A DNA stretch of 64,000 nt from Sphingomonadales bacterium (GTDB lineage: Bacteria > Pseudomonadota > Alphaproteobacteria > Sphingomonadales > Sphingomonadaceae), in contig JADKCA010000002.1 in the NCBI GenBank assembly GCA_016714795.1, positions 581,361 to 645,360 of the forward strand, written 5' to 3'. Position numbers and translations under genes: made by a program. Shown piece after piece: positions 42,750 to 51,766 of this stretch. Under the pieces are notes generated by a model. The model did no database searches. It had not been told where the DNA came from and worked only from the letters and a program-made list of their open reading frames with translations. Within the stretch, counting starts at the first letter, position 1. Each line of letters starts with the position of its first letter.

Positions 42750-43325
42750 ATGCTGATCGAAACCGAACTCACGCCGAATCCGGCGACCGTCAAATTCCTC
42801 CCCGGCAAGGCCGTCATGTCTTCGGGCACGCGCGATTTTGCGACTGCGGATGAGGCAGAGGCCAGTCCTCTGGCCGAAGCCCTGTTCACGCTGGGCGATG
42901 TCACCGGCGTGTTCTTCGGGCGTGATTTCGTGTCGGTCACTGTGGGGCCGGGTGTCAACTGGGCGGATGTGAAGCCGGACGTGATCGGCATCCTGCTGGA
43001 TCATTTTGCGGGCGGTATGCCGCTGTTCAAACCTGCCAGCGCTGCCGCCATTTCGGTTCCCGCAGAGGGGGAAGCCCTGGGCTATGACGCGGCGGACGAG
43101 GATATTGTCGTCCAGATCAAGGAATTGATCGAAACCCGCGTGCGCCCTGCTGTTGCCAATGATGGCGGAGATATCGTGTTCAGCGGCTATGCTGAAGGTC
43201 GGGTGTGGCTGAAGATGCAGGGGGCCTGCGCAGGGTGTCCGTCGTCCACCGCCACGCTGAAAAACGGTATCGAGCAATTGCTCAAACATTATGTGCCCGA
43301 AGTGACGGAAGTCCTCGCGGCCTGA
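42750..43325 (+). CDS. NifU-like Fe-S scaffold/carrier protein (Nfu)
   Basis: A 191-residue Nfu protein with an N-terminal Nfu-N domain (ETELTPNPATVKFLPGKAV) and a C-terminal NifU-type domain. The cluster-binding CxxC is in GACAGCPSSTATLKNGIE. It delivers 4Fe-4S clusters to client enzymes, which here could include RimO and MiaB. First of a conserved alphaproteobacterial gene run nfu, rutE-like, tsaB, rimI, mucR, fur. Confidence 0.92.
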   Translation: MLIETELTPNPATVKFLPGKAVMSSGTRDFATADEAEASPLAEALFTLGDVTGVFFGRDFVSVTVGPGVNWADVKPDVIGILLDHFAGGMPLFKPASAAAISVPAEGEALGYDAADEDIVVQIKELIETRVRPAVANDGGDIVFSGYAEGRVWLKMQGACAGCPSSTATLKNGIEQLLKHYVPEVTEVLAA

Positions 43326-43351
43326 CCTTTCAATAAAACGGGGGAAAATCC

Positions 43352-43942
43352 ATGACACAACCGCTCGCCGATGCGGCGCTCGACCAGTTGTTCCGCACTG
43401 CGCGGACTTACAATGCCTTTCTCGACAAGCCGGTCACCCGCGACCAGATGGACGCGATCTGGGACCTGATGAAATATGGCCCGACTTCGGCCAACTGCCT
43501 GCCTGCACGACTGGTGTGGGTTGAAAGTGCAGAGGCGAAGGCGAAGCTCGCTGCGATGTGCATGCCCGCCAATGGCGAAAAGATCATGAGCGCGCCGGTG
43601 ACAGTGATCATCGGCATGGACATGGAATTTTACGAGAATCTGCCCGAACTCTTCCCGCACACCGATGCGCGCAGCTGGTTTGTGGGCAATGAGGAGATGG
43701 CGAAGACCACGGCCTTCCGCAATTCGACGCTGCAAGCTGCCTATTTCATCATGGCGGCCCGCGCTGTCGGTCTGGATACCGGGCCGATGTCCGGCTTTTC
43801 GAACGATGCGGTGGATGCAGCCTTTTTCGCAGGCACCACAGTGAAGTCCAACCTGATTTCCACATTGGGTTATGGCGATCCGGCCAGCATCTTCGAGCGT
43901 TCTCCGCGGCCGGGTTTCGATCGGTTCAACAGTATCGTTTGA
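43352..43942 (+). CDS. RutE-like malonic semialdehyde reductase (nitroreductase fold)
   Basis: A 196-residue flavoprotein of the RutE/HadB-like branch of the nitroreductase superfamily. Blocks RTYNAFLDKPVTRDQMDAIW, MKYGPTSANCLPARLVWV and GLDTGPMSGFSNDAVD are typical. Malonic semialdehyde reduction is known for RutE, but no other rut genes are near, so the actual substrate is open. Lies 26 bases after nfu on the same strand. Confidence 0.85.
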   Translation: MTQPLADAALDQLFRTARTYNAFLDKPVTRDQMDAIWDLMKYGPTSANCLPARLVWVESAEAKAKLAAMCMPANGEKIMSAPVTVIIGMDMEFYENLPELFPHTDARSWFVGNEEMAKTTAFRNSTLQAAYFIMAARAVGLDTGPMSGFSNDAVDAAFFAGTTVKSNLISTLGYGDPASIFERSPRPGFDRFNSIV

Positions 43943-43960
43943 TCCGGACGGGATCGCGCC

Positions 43961-44582
43961 GTGACCGGTCAGAGACTGCTGGTGCTCGACACATCCGGGG
44001 CGGCCTGTTCGATCGCCCTGTTTGATGGCGCACATATGCTGGCAGAGCGGCACGACCTGCTGGGGCGCGGTCATGCGGAGCGGATCATCCCCGCCATTGC
44101 CGATCTTCCCGAGGGCGGACGCGCTGATGAAATCCGGGTCGGATGCGGGCCGGGCAGCTTCACCGGGCTGCGCGTTGGCATTGCGGCTGCGCGGGCGCTG
44201 GCGCTGGGCTGGGGTATTCCGTGCTCGGCTTGACTCATTGGCGCTGATTGCAGCGGGCGCGGCGGCAGACGGCCCCTTGCTGATTGCGACTGAAGGCGGG
44301 CATGGCGAGTTGTTCGTTCAGCCCTTTGACGGGGCGACATGCGCGGCTCTGGCCCCTCTCCAGTCGCTGGCGCCCGATATGGCGGCGCAAGCCCATGACA
44401 TGACGCGCGTCGCAGGCAGTGGGGCCGCCCGCCTCATCGCCGCGCGCGGCTCGGGCGTTCTGCTGTCCGCCGATGAACCGCGCGCGCGCGACGCCCTGCG
44501 CCTTCCGCGGTCGGTGCTGACCGATATCGTGTCGCCCATTTACGGCCGCGCGCCGGATGCAAAGCCGGGTCCGGCGCGATGA
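43961..44582 (+). CDS. tsaB: tRNA threonylcarbamoyladenosine biosynthesis protein TsaB (frameshifted)
   Basis: TsaB assists TsaD in making t6A37 in ANN-decoding tRNAs and is essential in most bacteria. The first frame (GTG at 43961) gives LVLDTSGAACSIALFDG, LGRGHAERIIPAI and GPGSFTGLRVGIAAARALALG, then hits TGA at 44231-44233. The adjacent frame then resumes (LDSLALIAAGAA, LIATEGGHGELFVQ) to 44582. A single-base change near 44228-44232 joins them. Because TsaB is usually indispensable, this is most likely a sequence error. Its stop overlaps the rimI start by four bases. Confidence 0.85.
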
Positions 44583-45046
44583 TAGAGGTCAAGGAAGCGG
44601 GCAGTGAGGCTGTGGGCAGCATCATGCCCGTGATGCAGGCCGCCTTTGACCCGGCATATGGAGAGGCCTGGACAGAAACCCAGTGTGCGGGTGCACTGGG
44701 CCTGCCCGGATGTTTTCTTGTCACGGCGACCCTGCATGAAGATGTTGTCGGGTTCGCGATTGTCCGATCGGTGCTGGACGAGGCGGAATTGATGCTCATC
44801 GCGGTCAAACCAGCCTGTCATCGCGGCGGGATTGGTCGTGCGCTGCTCGATACTGTGGAAGCGAAATGCGGTGCGCTTGGCGTCTCCAAGCTTCATGTTG
44901 AAATGCGGGAAGATAATCCGGCACGCGACTTTTACATTGACGCCGGCTTTACCTTGATAGGTGAAAGGCGAAATTATTACCCCAGACTGGATGGAAAATC
45001 AGCCAATGCACTGACATTCTGTCGTGTTTTAACAAAAGATTGCTGA
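44579..45046 (+). CDS. rimI: GNAT acetyltransferase, RimI-like
   Basis: A 155-residue GNAT protein. Acetyl-CoA binding is in VKPACHRGGIGRALLD near 80 (Q/R-x-x-G-x-G/A), and the C-terminal FYIDAGFTLIGERRNYY is typical of RimI, the N-terminal acetylase of ribosomal protein S18. Location directly after tsaB, coupled by ATGA, is the classical bacterial arrangement and supports the name. Confidence 0.87.
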   Translation: MIEVKEAGSEAVGSIMPVMQAAFDPAYGEAWTETQCAGALGLPGCFLVTATLHEDVVGFAIVRSVLDEAELMLIAVKPACHRGGIGRALLDTVEAKCGALGVSKLHVEMREDNPARDFYIDAGFTLIGERRNYYPRLDGKSANALTFCRVLTKDC

Positions 45047-45059
45047 TTTTGCCCGTTGA

Positions 45060-45074
45060 GTTGCTACTTGCAAC
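45060..45074. promoter_or_regulatory. Short palindrome upstream of mucR
   Basis: GTTGC-TACTT-GCAAC, about 80 bases before the mucR start, is an exact five-base inverted repeat near a potential promoter (TAAACT). MucR proteins repress their own genes, so it is a candidate operator, though MucR targets are mainly AT-rich rather than sequence-strict. Confidence 0.3.
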
Positions 45075-45156
45075 GGTGTAAACTGCGACTAGGTCGTCTC
45101 GAAAAGCAATACAAAACTATACGGGTCCAAAACCAACACAGTCAAGGTGATTTACG

Positions 45157-45576
45157 ATGACAGATAACAATCAAATGCAGGAGACGCTGATCACGCTCAC
45201 TGCTGATATCGTTGCCGCACATGTGAGCAACAACAGTGTAGCCGTCTCTGACATTCCGACATTGATCGCGAATGTCCACACGGCGCTTGTGGGCCTCGGT
45301 GGTCCGGTCGCAGCGGAACCCGCTGCGCGTCCGGAGCCCGCCGTTTCGGTCCGTGCGTCGATCAAGCCGGACTATATTGTTTGCCTGGAGGACGGGAAAA
45401 AGCTGAAGATGCTGAAGCGTCACCTGATGACGCACTATAATCTGACGCCGGAACAATATCGCGCCAAATGGGGTCTGCCTGCGGACTATCCGATGGTGGC
45501 GCCGAATTACGCCGAACAGCGTCGCACGCTCGCTGTGAAGATCGGCCTCGGTCGCAAGCCGGGCAAGCGCAAGTAA
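45157..45576 (+). CDS. mucR: MucR/Ros-family zinc-finger transcriptional regulator
   Basis: A 139-residue regulator with an N-terminal oligomerisation region and a C-terminal zinc finger: IVCLEDGKKLKMLKRHLMTH near 83-102. The ligand pattern reads C-x2-D-x9-H-x3-H, that is, the second cysteine of Ros is replaced by aspartate, as reported for some MucR homologues. It represses exopolysaccharide, motility and cell-cycle genes in alphaproteobacteria by acting like a nucleoid-structuring protein. AAGGTG eight bases upstream of the ATG. Confidence 0.93.
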   Translation: MTDNNQMQETLITLTADIVAAHVSNNSVAVSDIPTLIANVHTALVGLGGPVAAEPAARPEPAVSVRASIKPDYIVCLEDGKKLKMLKRHLMTHYNLTPEQYRAKWGLPADYPMVAPNYAEQRRTLAVKIGLGRKPGKRK

Positions 45577-45668
45577 CAGGTTGAAGGGTTTTGCTGCGTG
45601 GCAAGTGATTGATTTGCCCGCCACGACGGCTAAGATGGTTCGCACAACATTCCATTCAGGACGACCGC

Positions 45669-46091
45669 GTGACGCGCACCATCGATATCGAAGCCCTTTG
45701 CCAGGAAAAGGGCCTGCGCATAACCGAACAGCGGCGGGTCATCGCCCGTGTGCTGGGGGATGCGCAGGACCATCCTGATGTGGAGACGCTGCACGAACGC
45801 GCCTCTGCCATTGATTCGGGCATTTCAATCGCCACCGTCTACCGGACGGTCCGCCTGTTTGAAGAAGCAGGCATTCTGGAGCGACATGATTTCGGCGATG
45901 GCCGATCCCGCTACGAAGCCGCGCCCGAGGCGCATCATGATCATCTCATCGATGTGGAAACCGGTCGCGTGATCGAATTCGTCGATCCGGAAATGGAAGC
46001 GCTGCAACGTCAGGTTGCAGAACGCCTCGGCTTTCGGCTGGTCGATCACCGCATGGAACTTTATGGCGTCTCGCTCAATCGCCAGAAGTGA
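45669..46091 (+). CDS. fur: Fur-family transcriptional regulator
   Basis: A 140-residue Fur homologue starting at GTG 45669. Winged-helix residues LRITEQRRVIARVL and ISIATVYRTVRLFEEAG; metal-binding HHDHLIDVETGRVIEFVDPE follows. The zinc-structural CxxC of classical Fur is absent (VETG), a variation common in alphaproteobacteria. Predicted to repress iron-uptake (or act as Mur/Irr-like) genes. The plsC-like gene begins within its 3' end. Confidence 0.88.
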   Translation: MTRTIDIEALCQEKGLRITEQRRVIARVLGDAQDHPDVETLHERASAIDSGISIATVYRTVRLFEEAGILERHDFGDGRSRYEAAPEAHHDHLIDVETGRVIEFVDPEMEALQRQVAERLGFRLVDHRMELYGVSLNRQK

Positions 46092-46842
46092 AGTCCTGCG
46101 GCTATATGCCGTTCTGCGCATCGCAATGATGGCGCTGGGCCTGTTGATCATTCTCCCGCCGCACCTTTTTACCCGCCTGTTCACGCGCCGCTCTCCCTTT
46201 GCCAGCTGGTTCCTGCGCTGGGCAGGCTGGTGTGCCGGTGCGCGGGTACAGGTGGAAGGAACACCGGTTCGTCACAAAGTGCTTTATCTGGCCAATCATG
46301 TCAGTTGGCTGGACATCATGGTGCTGGCAGGGGCCACCGGTTGCGCCTTCATTGCCAAGGATGAAATGCAGGGCTGGCCCGTGCTGGGATGGCTGGCGCA
46401 GCAGAACAACAGCGTGTTTGTTGCGCGCGATTCCCGGCAAAGCGTCCACCGCCAGCGCGATGATGTGCGTCATGCCTTGCTGTCATCGCAGCCGCTTTGC
46501 CTGTTCCCGGAGGGCACGACCGCGTCCGGGCGGGACTTGCTGCCGTTTCGCTCTTCATTGATTGCCGCCGTCACGCCGGCCCCGGAGGATGTCCAGATCC
46601 AGCCGGTCGCGCTGGACTATGGCGCGCTTAGCGAAGCGGTGGCGTGGGTCAGCGATGATCCGGTGGGGCAAGTGGCTTTCGACGTGATGTGGCAGCATCC
46701 ACGCATCCCGGTGCGGATCGCCTTTCTGGAGCCGCTCGATCATGCAGACTTCGCAGACCGCAAGGCGATAGCCGCGCACAGTCGCGCCGAAATAGCCGAA
46801 GCGCTCGGCCATGGCGCGCTGAAGGAGGAAAAACCGGTCTGA
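46063..46842 (+). CDS. 1-acylglycerol-3-phosphate acyltransferase (PlsC-like)
   Basis: A 259-residue membrane-associated acyltransferase. The ATG at 46063 overlaps the end of fur by 29 bases. A hydrophobic N-terminus (LRIAMMALGLLIILPPHLF) is followed by NHVSWLD (H-x4-D active site) near 77, FPEGTT near 150, and typical spacing. It acylates lysophosphatidate or an ornithine-lipid precursor (OlsA); the latter is plausible in alphaproteobacteria but cannot be proved from sequence. Confidence 0.88.
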   Translation: MASRSIARSEVLRLYAVLRIAMMALGLLIILPPHLFTRLFTRRSPFASWFLRWAGWCAGARVQVEGTPVRHKVLYLANHVSWLDIMVLAGATGCAFIAKDEMQGWPVLGWLAQQNNSVFVARDSRQSVHRQRDDVRHALLSSQPLCLFPEGTTASGRDLLPFRSSLIAAVTPAPEDVQIQPVALDYGALSEAVAWVSDDPVGQVAFDVMWQHPRIPVRIAFLEPLDHADFADRKAIAAHSRAEIAEALGHGALKEEKPV

Positions 46843-46846
46843 GCGA

Positions 46847-49168
46847 TCAGGCCGCGCGTCTGGCGGCATTCAGCGTGCCGACCTTGGTCATGACGACGGG
46901 GTTGCGCTCCTGATGGCGTGGCAGGATCGCCTTGTCCGCCGATTTGCGCAGATCAGACAATTCCTCCAGCGCGACGGCCCGGCTGAACAGGAAGCCTTGC
47001 ACTTCGTTGCAGCCTTGCACGCGCAGCATGTCCATCTGCTCCGTGCGTTCGACGCCTTCCGCCGTCGTTTTCATTCCCAGACTATTGGCCAGTCCAACGA
47101 CCGAGCGCACGATGGCCTGACAATCCTCGCGGCTGTCTATGTCTGAAATGAAGCAGCGGTCGATCTTGATCTTGCTGAACGGGAAGCTGCGCAGATAATT
47201 GAGCGATGAATAGCCTGTTCCGAAATCGTCCAGCGCCACCTGCACACCTAACGCGCGCAGCATGTGCAGCGTTTCGATATTCACATCCGTATCCTGCATC
47301 AGCACCGTTTCGGTGATTTCCAGGCAGATGCGGGCTGGATCGACGCCGGTTCGCGCGATGGCGTTGGCAATCGTCGCAATCAGCGACGGGCTGCGCATCT
47401 GGGCTGGTGACAGGTTGATCGCCACGCCGATATGGGGTTCCCATGTAGACAGGTCATGCACGGCCTGACGGATCACCCATTCGCCGATCTGGATGATCAG
47501 GCCGGTCTCTTCGGCAATCGGAATGAACACATCGGGCATCACGGTGCCACGCACCGGGTGCTCCCAGCGGATCAGCGCTTCATAACCACTGGTCTGTTCG
47601 GTCTCCATATCGACCAGTGCCTGATAATGGAGCTTGAGTTCGCGCTTGCCCAATGCGCTGCGCAAATCCATTTCGATCAGGCGGCGGGCTTGCGCCGCTT
47701 CATCCATGCCCGGTTCAAACCAGACTGCGCGGTTTCGGCCCAGCGCCTTGGCCGAATAGAGCGCCAGATCGGCATTGCGGAGCAAGGCATCGACATTGTC
47801 GCCGTCTTGCGGGGCGAGCGCGATCCCGATGCTGGTGCCGATGACGACGTCATGATCCCCCAGCGAGAAGGGTTCCGACAACGCGTCGATGATCGACTGC
47901 GCCATGTCTGCAATCGAGCCGATATGCGACGCAGGGATCAGGATGGCGAACTCGTCTCCACCCAGTCGGCTGACGACCTCACTCGACGGCGCGCAACTCT
48001 CCAGCCGCCGCGCAACGGCCTTGAGGAGCTTGTCCCCTACCGGGTGACCCAGCGTGTCATTGATGACCTTGAAATTGTCGAGATCAAGGCAAAGCAGACC
48101 GGCTACGCCCTCATCCCGGTTGAGGGCATGGTACAGGCTCTCGCTCAGCATGAAGCGGTTGGGCAGGTCGGTCAGCCCGTCATAATGGGCCATGTAACTG
48201 ACCTTTTCCTCGGCATGGCGCTGAGCCGTGATGTCTGAACACACGCCGCGCCAATGCCCGTCACCCACCGGACGCGCGCTGATGCTCCACCAATGCTGCG
48301 CGTCGCCCACCGTCAGCGAGACGACCTGATGACGGAAGGGCCGTGACCGGCGGAAATGCCCTGCCAGCACGCCGCGTTCTGCCCCATGATCGAACAGATC
48401 CAGAAACGGCTTTGCAATCAGCGTCTCGACGGGACGGCAACAGGCCTGCGCCAGCCGCGATGACGGTTGAAGCAGCCGCACATCCGCATCCAGTTCGAAC
48501 AGCCAGTCAGACCCTTGTTCGGTGAAGTCGTTGAGCAGCAGCGCAATCGTTTCGTTGGACTGGCTCAAATCCCTCTCGCGATGGGCGCCGGTGTTGAAGC
48601 GCTCGGCCGTCAGCCTGATCTGCGAATAGAGGAACACTGTGTAGGAAACGAGCAGCCCCAGCGCCGCCAACCCCGAAGTCGTGTTGACCTGCACGAAGCT
48701 GATCAGCAGGCCGGGGATGAACATGGCCAGATACAGAATGGCCGCGCGCTGGCGCGTGCGGAAGGTGGCAGTGCCTGCATTCATCATGCCCGCCGCCAGG
48801 ATGCCCAGAAACATCTGTTGCGCGGGCGTGGCGATGACGAACAGCGCAGTGATCGAGCCGCCCCATGCAGCCCCCAGCGCTGCCGCGATCAGATCAACGC
48901 GGATCGCCGCCTTATGGACGGCAGTGGCATCATCTGTCGCGGAGAGGAAGGCTTTGGCGATGCGCGCGCGCATCCAGAGCAGAAAGGCCATCAGACCAAA
49001 TCCGCCCGCCAGATAGGCGGGGGGCAAGTCGCCCGCAAACAGGGCGACGGTGATCAGCGAATTGAGCAGGTTGCCAAGCGTGGCCGCGCGCAAATTGCTG
49101 AGATTTTCGGTGAGTTGAACCTTGGTGAGCCAATTGGCTTTGCCTTCAGTCGTTGCGGCAGAGGTCAT
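46847..49168 (-). CDS. Membrane GGDEF-EAL c-di-GMP protein
   Basis: A 773-residue protein. About six N-terminal membrane helices (residues 30-200) precede a PAS-like domain (WLFELDADVRLLQPSSRLAQ). The GGDEF domain is intact (VSRLGGDEFAILIP), while the usual RxxD inhibitory site five residues upstream reads APSSE and is missing. The EAL domain (YEALIRWEHP, NLSPAQM, EITETVL, DDFGTGYSSLNYL) looks active. So it may synthesise and cleave c-di-GMP, sensing membrane or redox signals. It is convergent with plsC and interrupts the usual plsC-miaB order. Confidence 0.92.
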   Translation of the reverse strand: MTSAATTEGKANWLTKVQLTENLSNLRAATLGNLLNSLITVALFAGDLPPAYLAGGFGLMAFLLWMRARIAKAFLSATDDATAVHKAAIRVDLIAAALGAAWGGSITALFVIATPAQQMFLGILAAGMMNAGTATFRTRQRAAILYLAMFIPGLLISFVQVNTTSGLAALGLLVSYTVFLYSQIRLTAERFNTGAHRERDLSQSNETIALLLNDFTEQGSDWLFELDADVRLLQPSSRLAQACCRPVETLIAKPFLDLFDHGAERGVLAGHFRRSRPFRHQVVSLTVGDAQHWWSISARPVGDGHWRGVCSDITAQRHAEEKVSYMAHYDGLTDLPNRFMLSESLYHALNRDEGVAGLLCLDLDNFKVINDTLGHPVGDKLLKAVARRLESCAPSSEVVSRLGGDEFAILIPASHIGSIADMAQSIIDALSEPFSLGDHDVVIGTSIGIALAPQDGDNVDALLRNADLALYSAKALGRNRAVWFEPGMDEAAQARRLIEMDLRSALGKRELKLHYQALVDMETEQTSGYEALIRWEHPVRGTVMPDVFIPIAEETGLIIQIGEWVIRQAVHDLSTWEPHIGVAINLSPAQMRSPSLIATIANAIARTGVDPARICLEITETVLMQDTDVNIETLHMLRALGVQVALDDFGTGYSSLNYLRSFPFSKIKIDRCFISDIDSREDCQAIVRSVVGLANSLGMKTTAEGVERTEQMDMLRVQGCNEVQGFLFSRAVALEELSDLRKSADKAILPRHQERNPVVMTKVGTLNAARRAA

Positions 49169-49322
49169 TGGCGAGCGATTCCGGTATTATTCTTGTTGGC
49201 CCGGCTTATTCACGAAATCCGGAAAGAATTCGTTATGGTCCAAATTTGGACCGAATTCGAACAGCTTGCGCCTTTTGGCTCGCACAATTGCCGCGCTGGC
49301 GCGGCTTCGCTAGAACGCAGGC

Positions 49323-50641
49323 ATGACTCGCACCACGCCCAAAACCTATCACGTCAAATCCTTCGGCTGCCAGATGAACGTCTATGATGGCGAGCGTATG
49401 GGCGAGTTGCTGGGGGCAGAGGGCATGACGGCGGTGGCGAGCGAGCATGATGCCGATTTGGTGGTCCTCAACACCTGCCACATCCGCGAACGCGCGACCG
49501 AGAAGGTCTATTCGGATATTGGCCGCCTGCGCCGCGAAGATGGCACCCGCCCGATGGTGACGGTAGCGGGCTGCGTTGCACAAGCGGAGGGTGAAGAGGT
49601 GCTGCGGCGGACCAAGGATGTGGATCTGGTCGTCGGCCCACAGGCCTATCATGATTTGCCCGCGCTCGTGGCGCGCTGCCGCTGGAGAACGTGTGACCGA
49701 TCTTGATCTGCCCGGTGTCGCCAAATTCGCCAAGCTGCCCGCGCGTCGCAAATCCGGGGCGAGCGCGTTCCTGACCGTGCAGGAAGGCTGTGACAAATTC
49801 TGCACCTATTGCGTGGTGCCCTTATACGCGCGGTGCGGAAGTCAGCCGCAGCTTTGCCGCGATTGTGGAAGAGGCAGAGGCGCTGGTGGCGGGCGGAGCG
49901 AAGGAAATCACGCTGCTCGGCCAGAATGTGAATGCGTGGCGCGACGGGGAGGCGGGGCTGGAGAAACTGATCATCGCGCTCGATGCGATTCCGGCGCTTC
50001 AGCGCATCCGCTACACCACCAGCCATCCCAATGACATGACCGAAGGCCTGATCCGCGCGCATGCCGAGGTGGAAAAGCTGATGCCCTTCCTGCACCTGCC
50101 GGTGCAATCGGGCAGTGATCGCATTCTGAAAGCCATGAACCGCAGCCACACAAGCGCGTCTTATCTGAAGGTGATCGAACGCGTGCGCGCTTCGCGGCCA
50201 GACATTGCCATCTCCGGCGATTTCATCGTGGGTTTTCCCGGCGAAACCGATGCAGAGTTTGAGGAAACGCTGCAGATCATCCGCGATACCGATTATGCGC
50301 TGGCGTTCAGCTTCAAATACTCAGCCCGCCCCGGCACGCCCGCCGCCACGATGGACGGCCAGGTCGAGCCGCATGTGATGGATGAGCGGCTGCAACGCCT
50401 GCAAGCCCTGCTGAACGAACAGCAGCTCGCCTTCAACCAGTCGCGCGTGGGGCAGCGGACTTCGATCCTGCTGGAGCGCAAGGGGCGGCATCCCGGGCAG
50501 ATGGTGGGAAAGACGCCGTGGCTGCAATCGGTCCATGTGCTGACCGACGCGCCGGTGGGTACGATGCTGGAGGTTGATCTGCTGAGCGCCGGGCCGAATT
50601 CGCTGGGCGGTGAAGTGGTGCGGGAGATGGAGACGGTATGA
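49323..50641 (+). CDS. miaB: tRNA-2-methylthio-N6-isopentenyladenosine synthase MiaB (two frameshifts)
   Basis: Radical-SAM methylthiotransferase for A37 of tRNA. First frame: FGCQMN, NTCHIRE, AGCVAQAEGE (three cluster cysteines), to about 49673. There a GC dinucleotide is apparently missing from a GCGCGC run. A second frame carries EGCDKFCTYCVVP, the radical-SAM motif; at about 49822 one extra T shifts into a third frame beginning YTRGAEVSRSF and running to 50641 with a normal TRAM end. With both repairs the protein is about 440 residues, the correct size. Sequence error is likelier than pseudogenisation. Followed by phoH, as usual. Confidence 0.87.
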
Positions 50642-50645
50642 CCTT

Positions 50646-50753
50646 GTCGTCATCCCTGCGCAGGCGGGGATCCAGGATCACCCCGGTCAAACGGGCTTGC
50701 ATCATTGCCTGAAACAGCGTTGTCTTGGATTCCCGCCTGCGCGGGAATGACGA
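50646..50753. repeat. SFPRRRES-type interspersed repeat between miaB and phoH
   Basis: TCGTCATCCCTGCGCAGGCG at the left and CGCCTGCGCGGGAATGACGA at the right are near-perfect complementary ends. The centre contains another smaller inverted pair. The right end abuts the phoH Shine-Dalgarno (AAAGGA), so the repeat forms the phoH leader. Confidence 0.85.
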
Positions 50754-50762
50754 AAGGATTCC

Positions 50763-51758
50763 ATGCCGCGTAAACCTGCCCCCGCCGCCGAAATCGACCC
50801 CGACCGCACCCGGCTCGAACTCGAATTCGACAAAGCCCATCTGCTCGGCCCGCTCTTTGGCGAGTTTGACCAGAATCTGGTCGCTATCGAAAACCGCTTG
50901 GGCGTGTTCATCGCCGCGCGCGGGAACCGGCTGGTGATCGAAGGGCCGCACGGGGCCGCCGCGCGCGCGCGCGACGTGCTGACCGGGCTCTACAACCGGC
51001 TGACGCAGGGCCAGCAGATCGATGCAGGTGCCGTCTCCGGCATCATCGCCATGTCGTCTGAACCGGCGCTGGAGGGCATCATTCGCGCCGACGACACCAG
51101 TTCGACGCCGATCATGATCCGCACGCGCAAGAAGGTCATCGTCCCGCGTTCACCGACGCAAATCCGCTATATGGAAGCGCTGGTGAAGAATGACATCATC
51201 TTCGCACTCGGCCCGGCGGGCACGGGCAAAACCTATCTGGCGGTGGCGCAAGCCGTGGCACAGCTCATCACCGGCAGCGTGGACCGGCTGATCCTCTCAC
51301 GCCCCGCCGTGGAAGCGGGCGAACGACTGGGCTTTCTACCCGGCGACATGAAGGAGAAGGTCGATCCCTATCTCCGCCCGCTCTACGACGCGCTCTATGA
51401 CTGTCTGCCTGCCGAACAGGTGGAGCGGCGCATCGCTAGCGGAGAAATCGAAATCGCCCCCATCGCCTTCATGCGCGGGCGGACGCTTGCGGACAGTTTC
51501 ATTATCCTCGATGAAGCGCAAAACACCACGCCCGCGCAGATGAAAATGTTCCTCACCCGCTTTGGCCAGAACAGCCGCATGGTGGTGTGTGGAGACCCCA
51601 ATCAGGTGGATATTCCCGGGGGCACCGCCTTCTCTGGCCTCGCCGATGCCGTGGGACGGCTGGAGGGCATAGACCGCATCGCGACGGTGCGCTTCACTGT
51701 GGCCGACGTGGTGCGGCACCCGATCGTGGGCAAGATTGTGGAGGCTTATGAGGGGTAG
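50763..51758 (+). CDS. phoH: PhoH-family ATPase
   Basis: A 331-residue PhoH-like protein with an N-terminal KH-like region (residues 15-100) and a RecA-like ATPase. Walker A is GPAGTGKT near 150 and Walker B is SFIILDEAQN near 245. The family is linked to RNA handling with YbeY. The ATG at 50763 has AAAGGA just after a repeat. YbeY, CorC and Lnt, which commonly follow, are absent here; the next gene is unrelated and on the other strand. Confidence 0.92.
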   Translation: MPRKPAPAAEIDPDRTRLELEFDKAHLLGPLFGEFDQNLVAIENRLGVFIAARGNRLVIEGPHGAAARARDVLTGLYNRLTQGQQIDAGAVSGIIAMSSEPALEGIIRADDTSSTPIMIRTRKKVIVPRSPTQIRYMEALVKNDIIFALGPAGTGKTYLAVAQAVAQLITGSVDRLILSRPAVEAGERLGFLPGDMKEKVDPYLRPLYDALYDCLPAEQVERRIASGEIEIAPIAFMRGRTLADSFIILDEAQNTTPAQMKMFLTRFGQNSRMVVCGDPNQVDIPGGTAFSGLADAVGRLEGIDRIATVRFTVADVVRHPIVGKIVEAYEG

Positions 51759-51766
51759 AGCGCACC

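Noticed and set aside
49670..49830. Programmed ribosomal frameshifting in miaB
   Set aside because: No slippery heptamer with a following structure was seen, two opposite shifts would be needed, and neighbours show similar errors.
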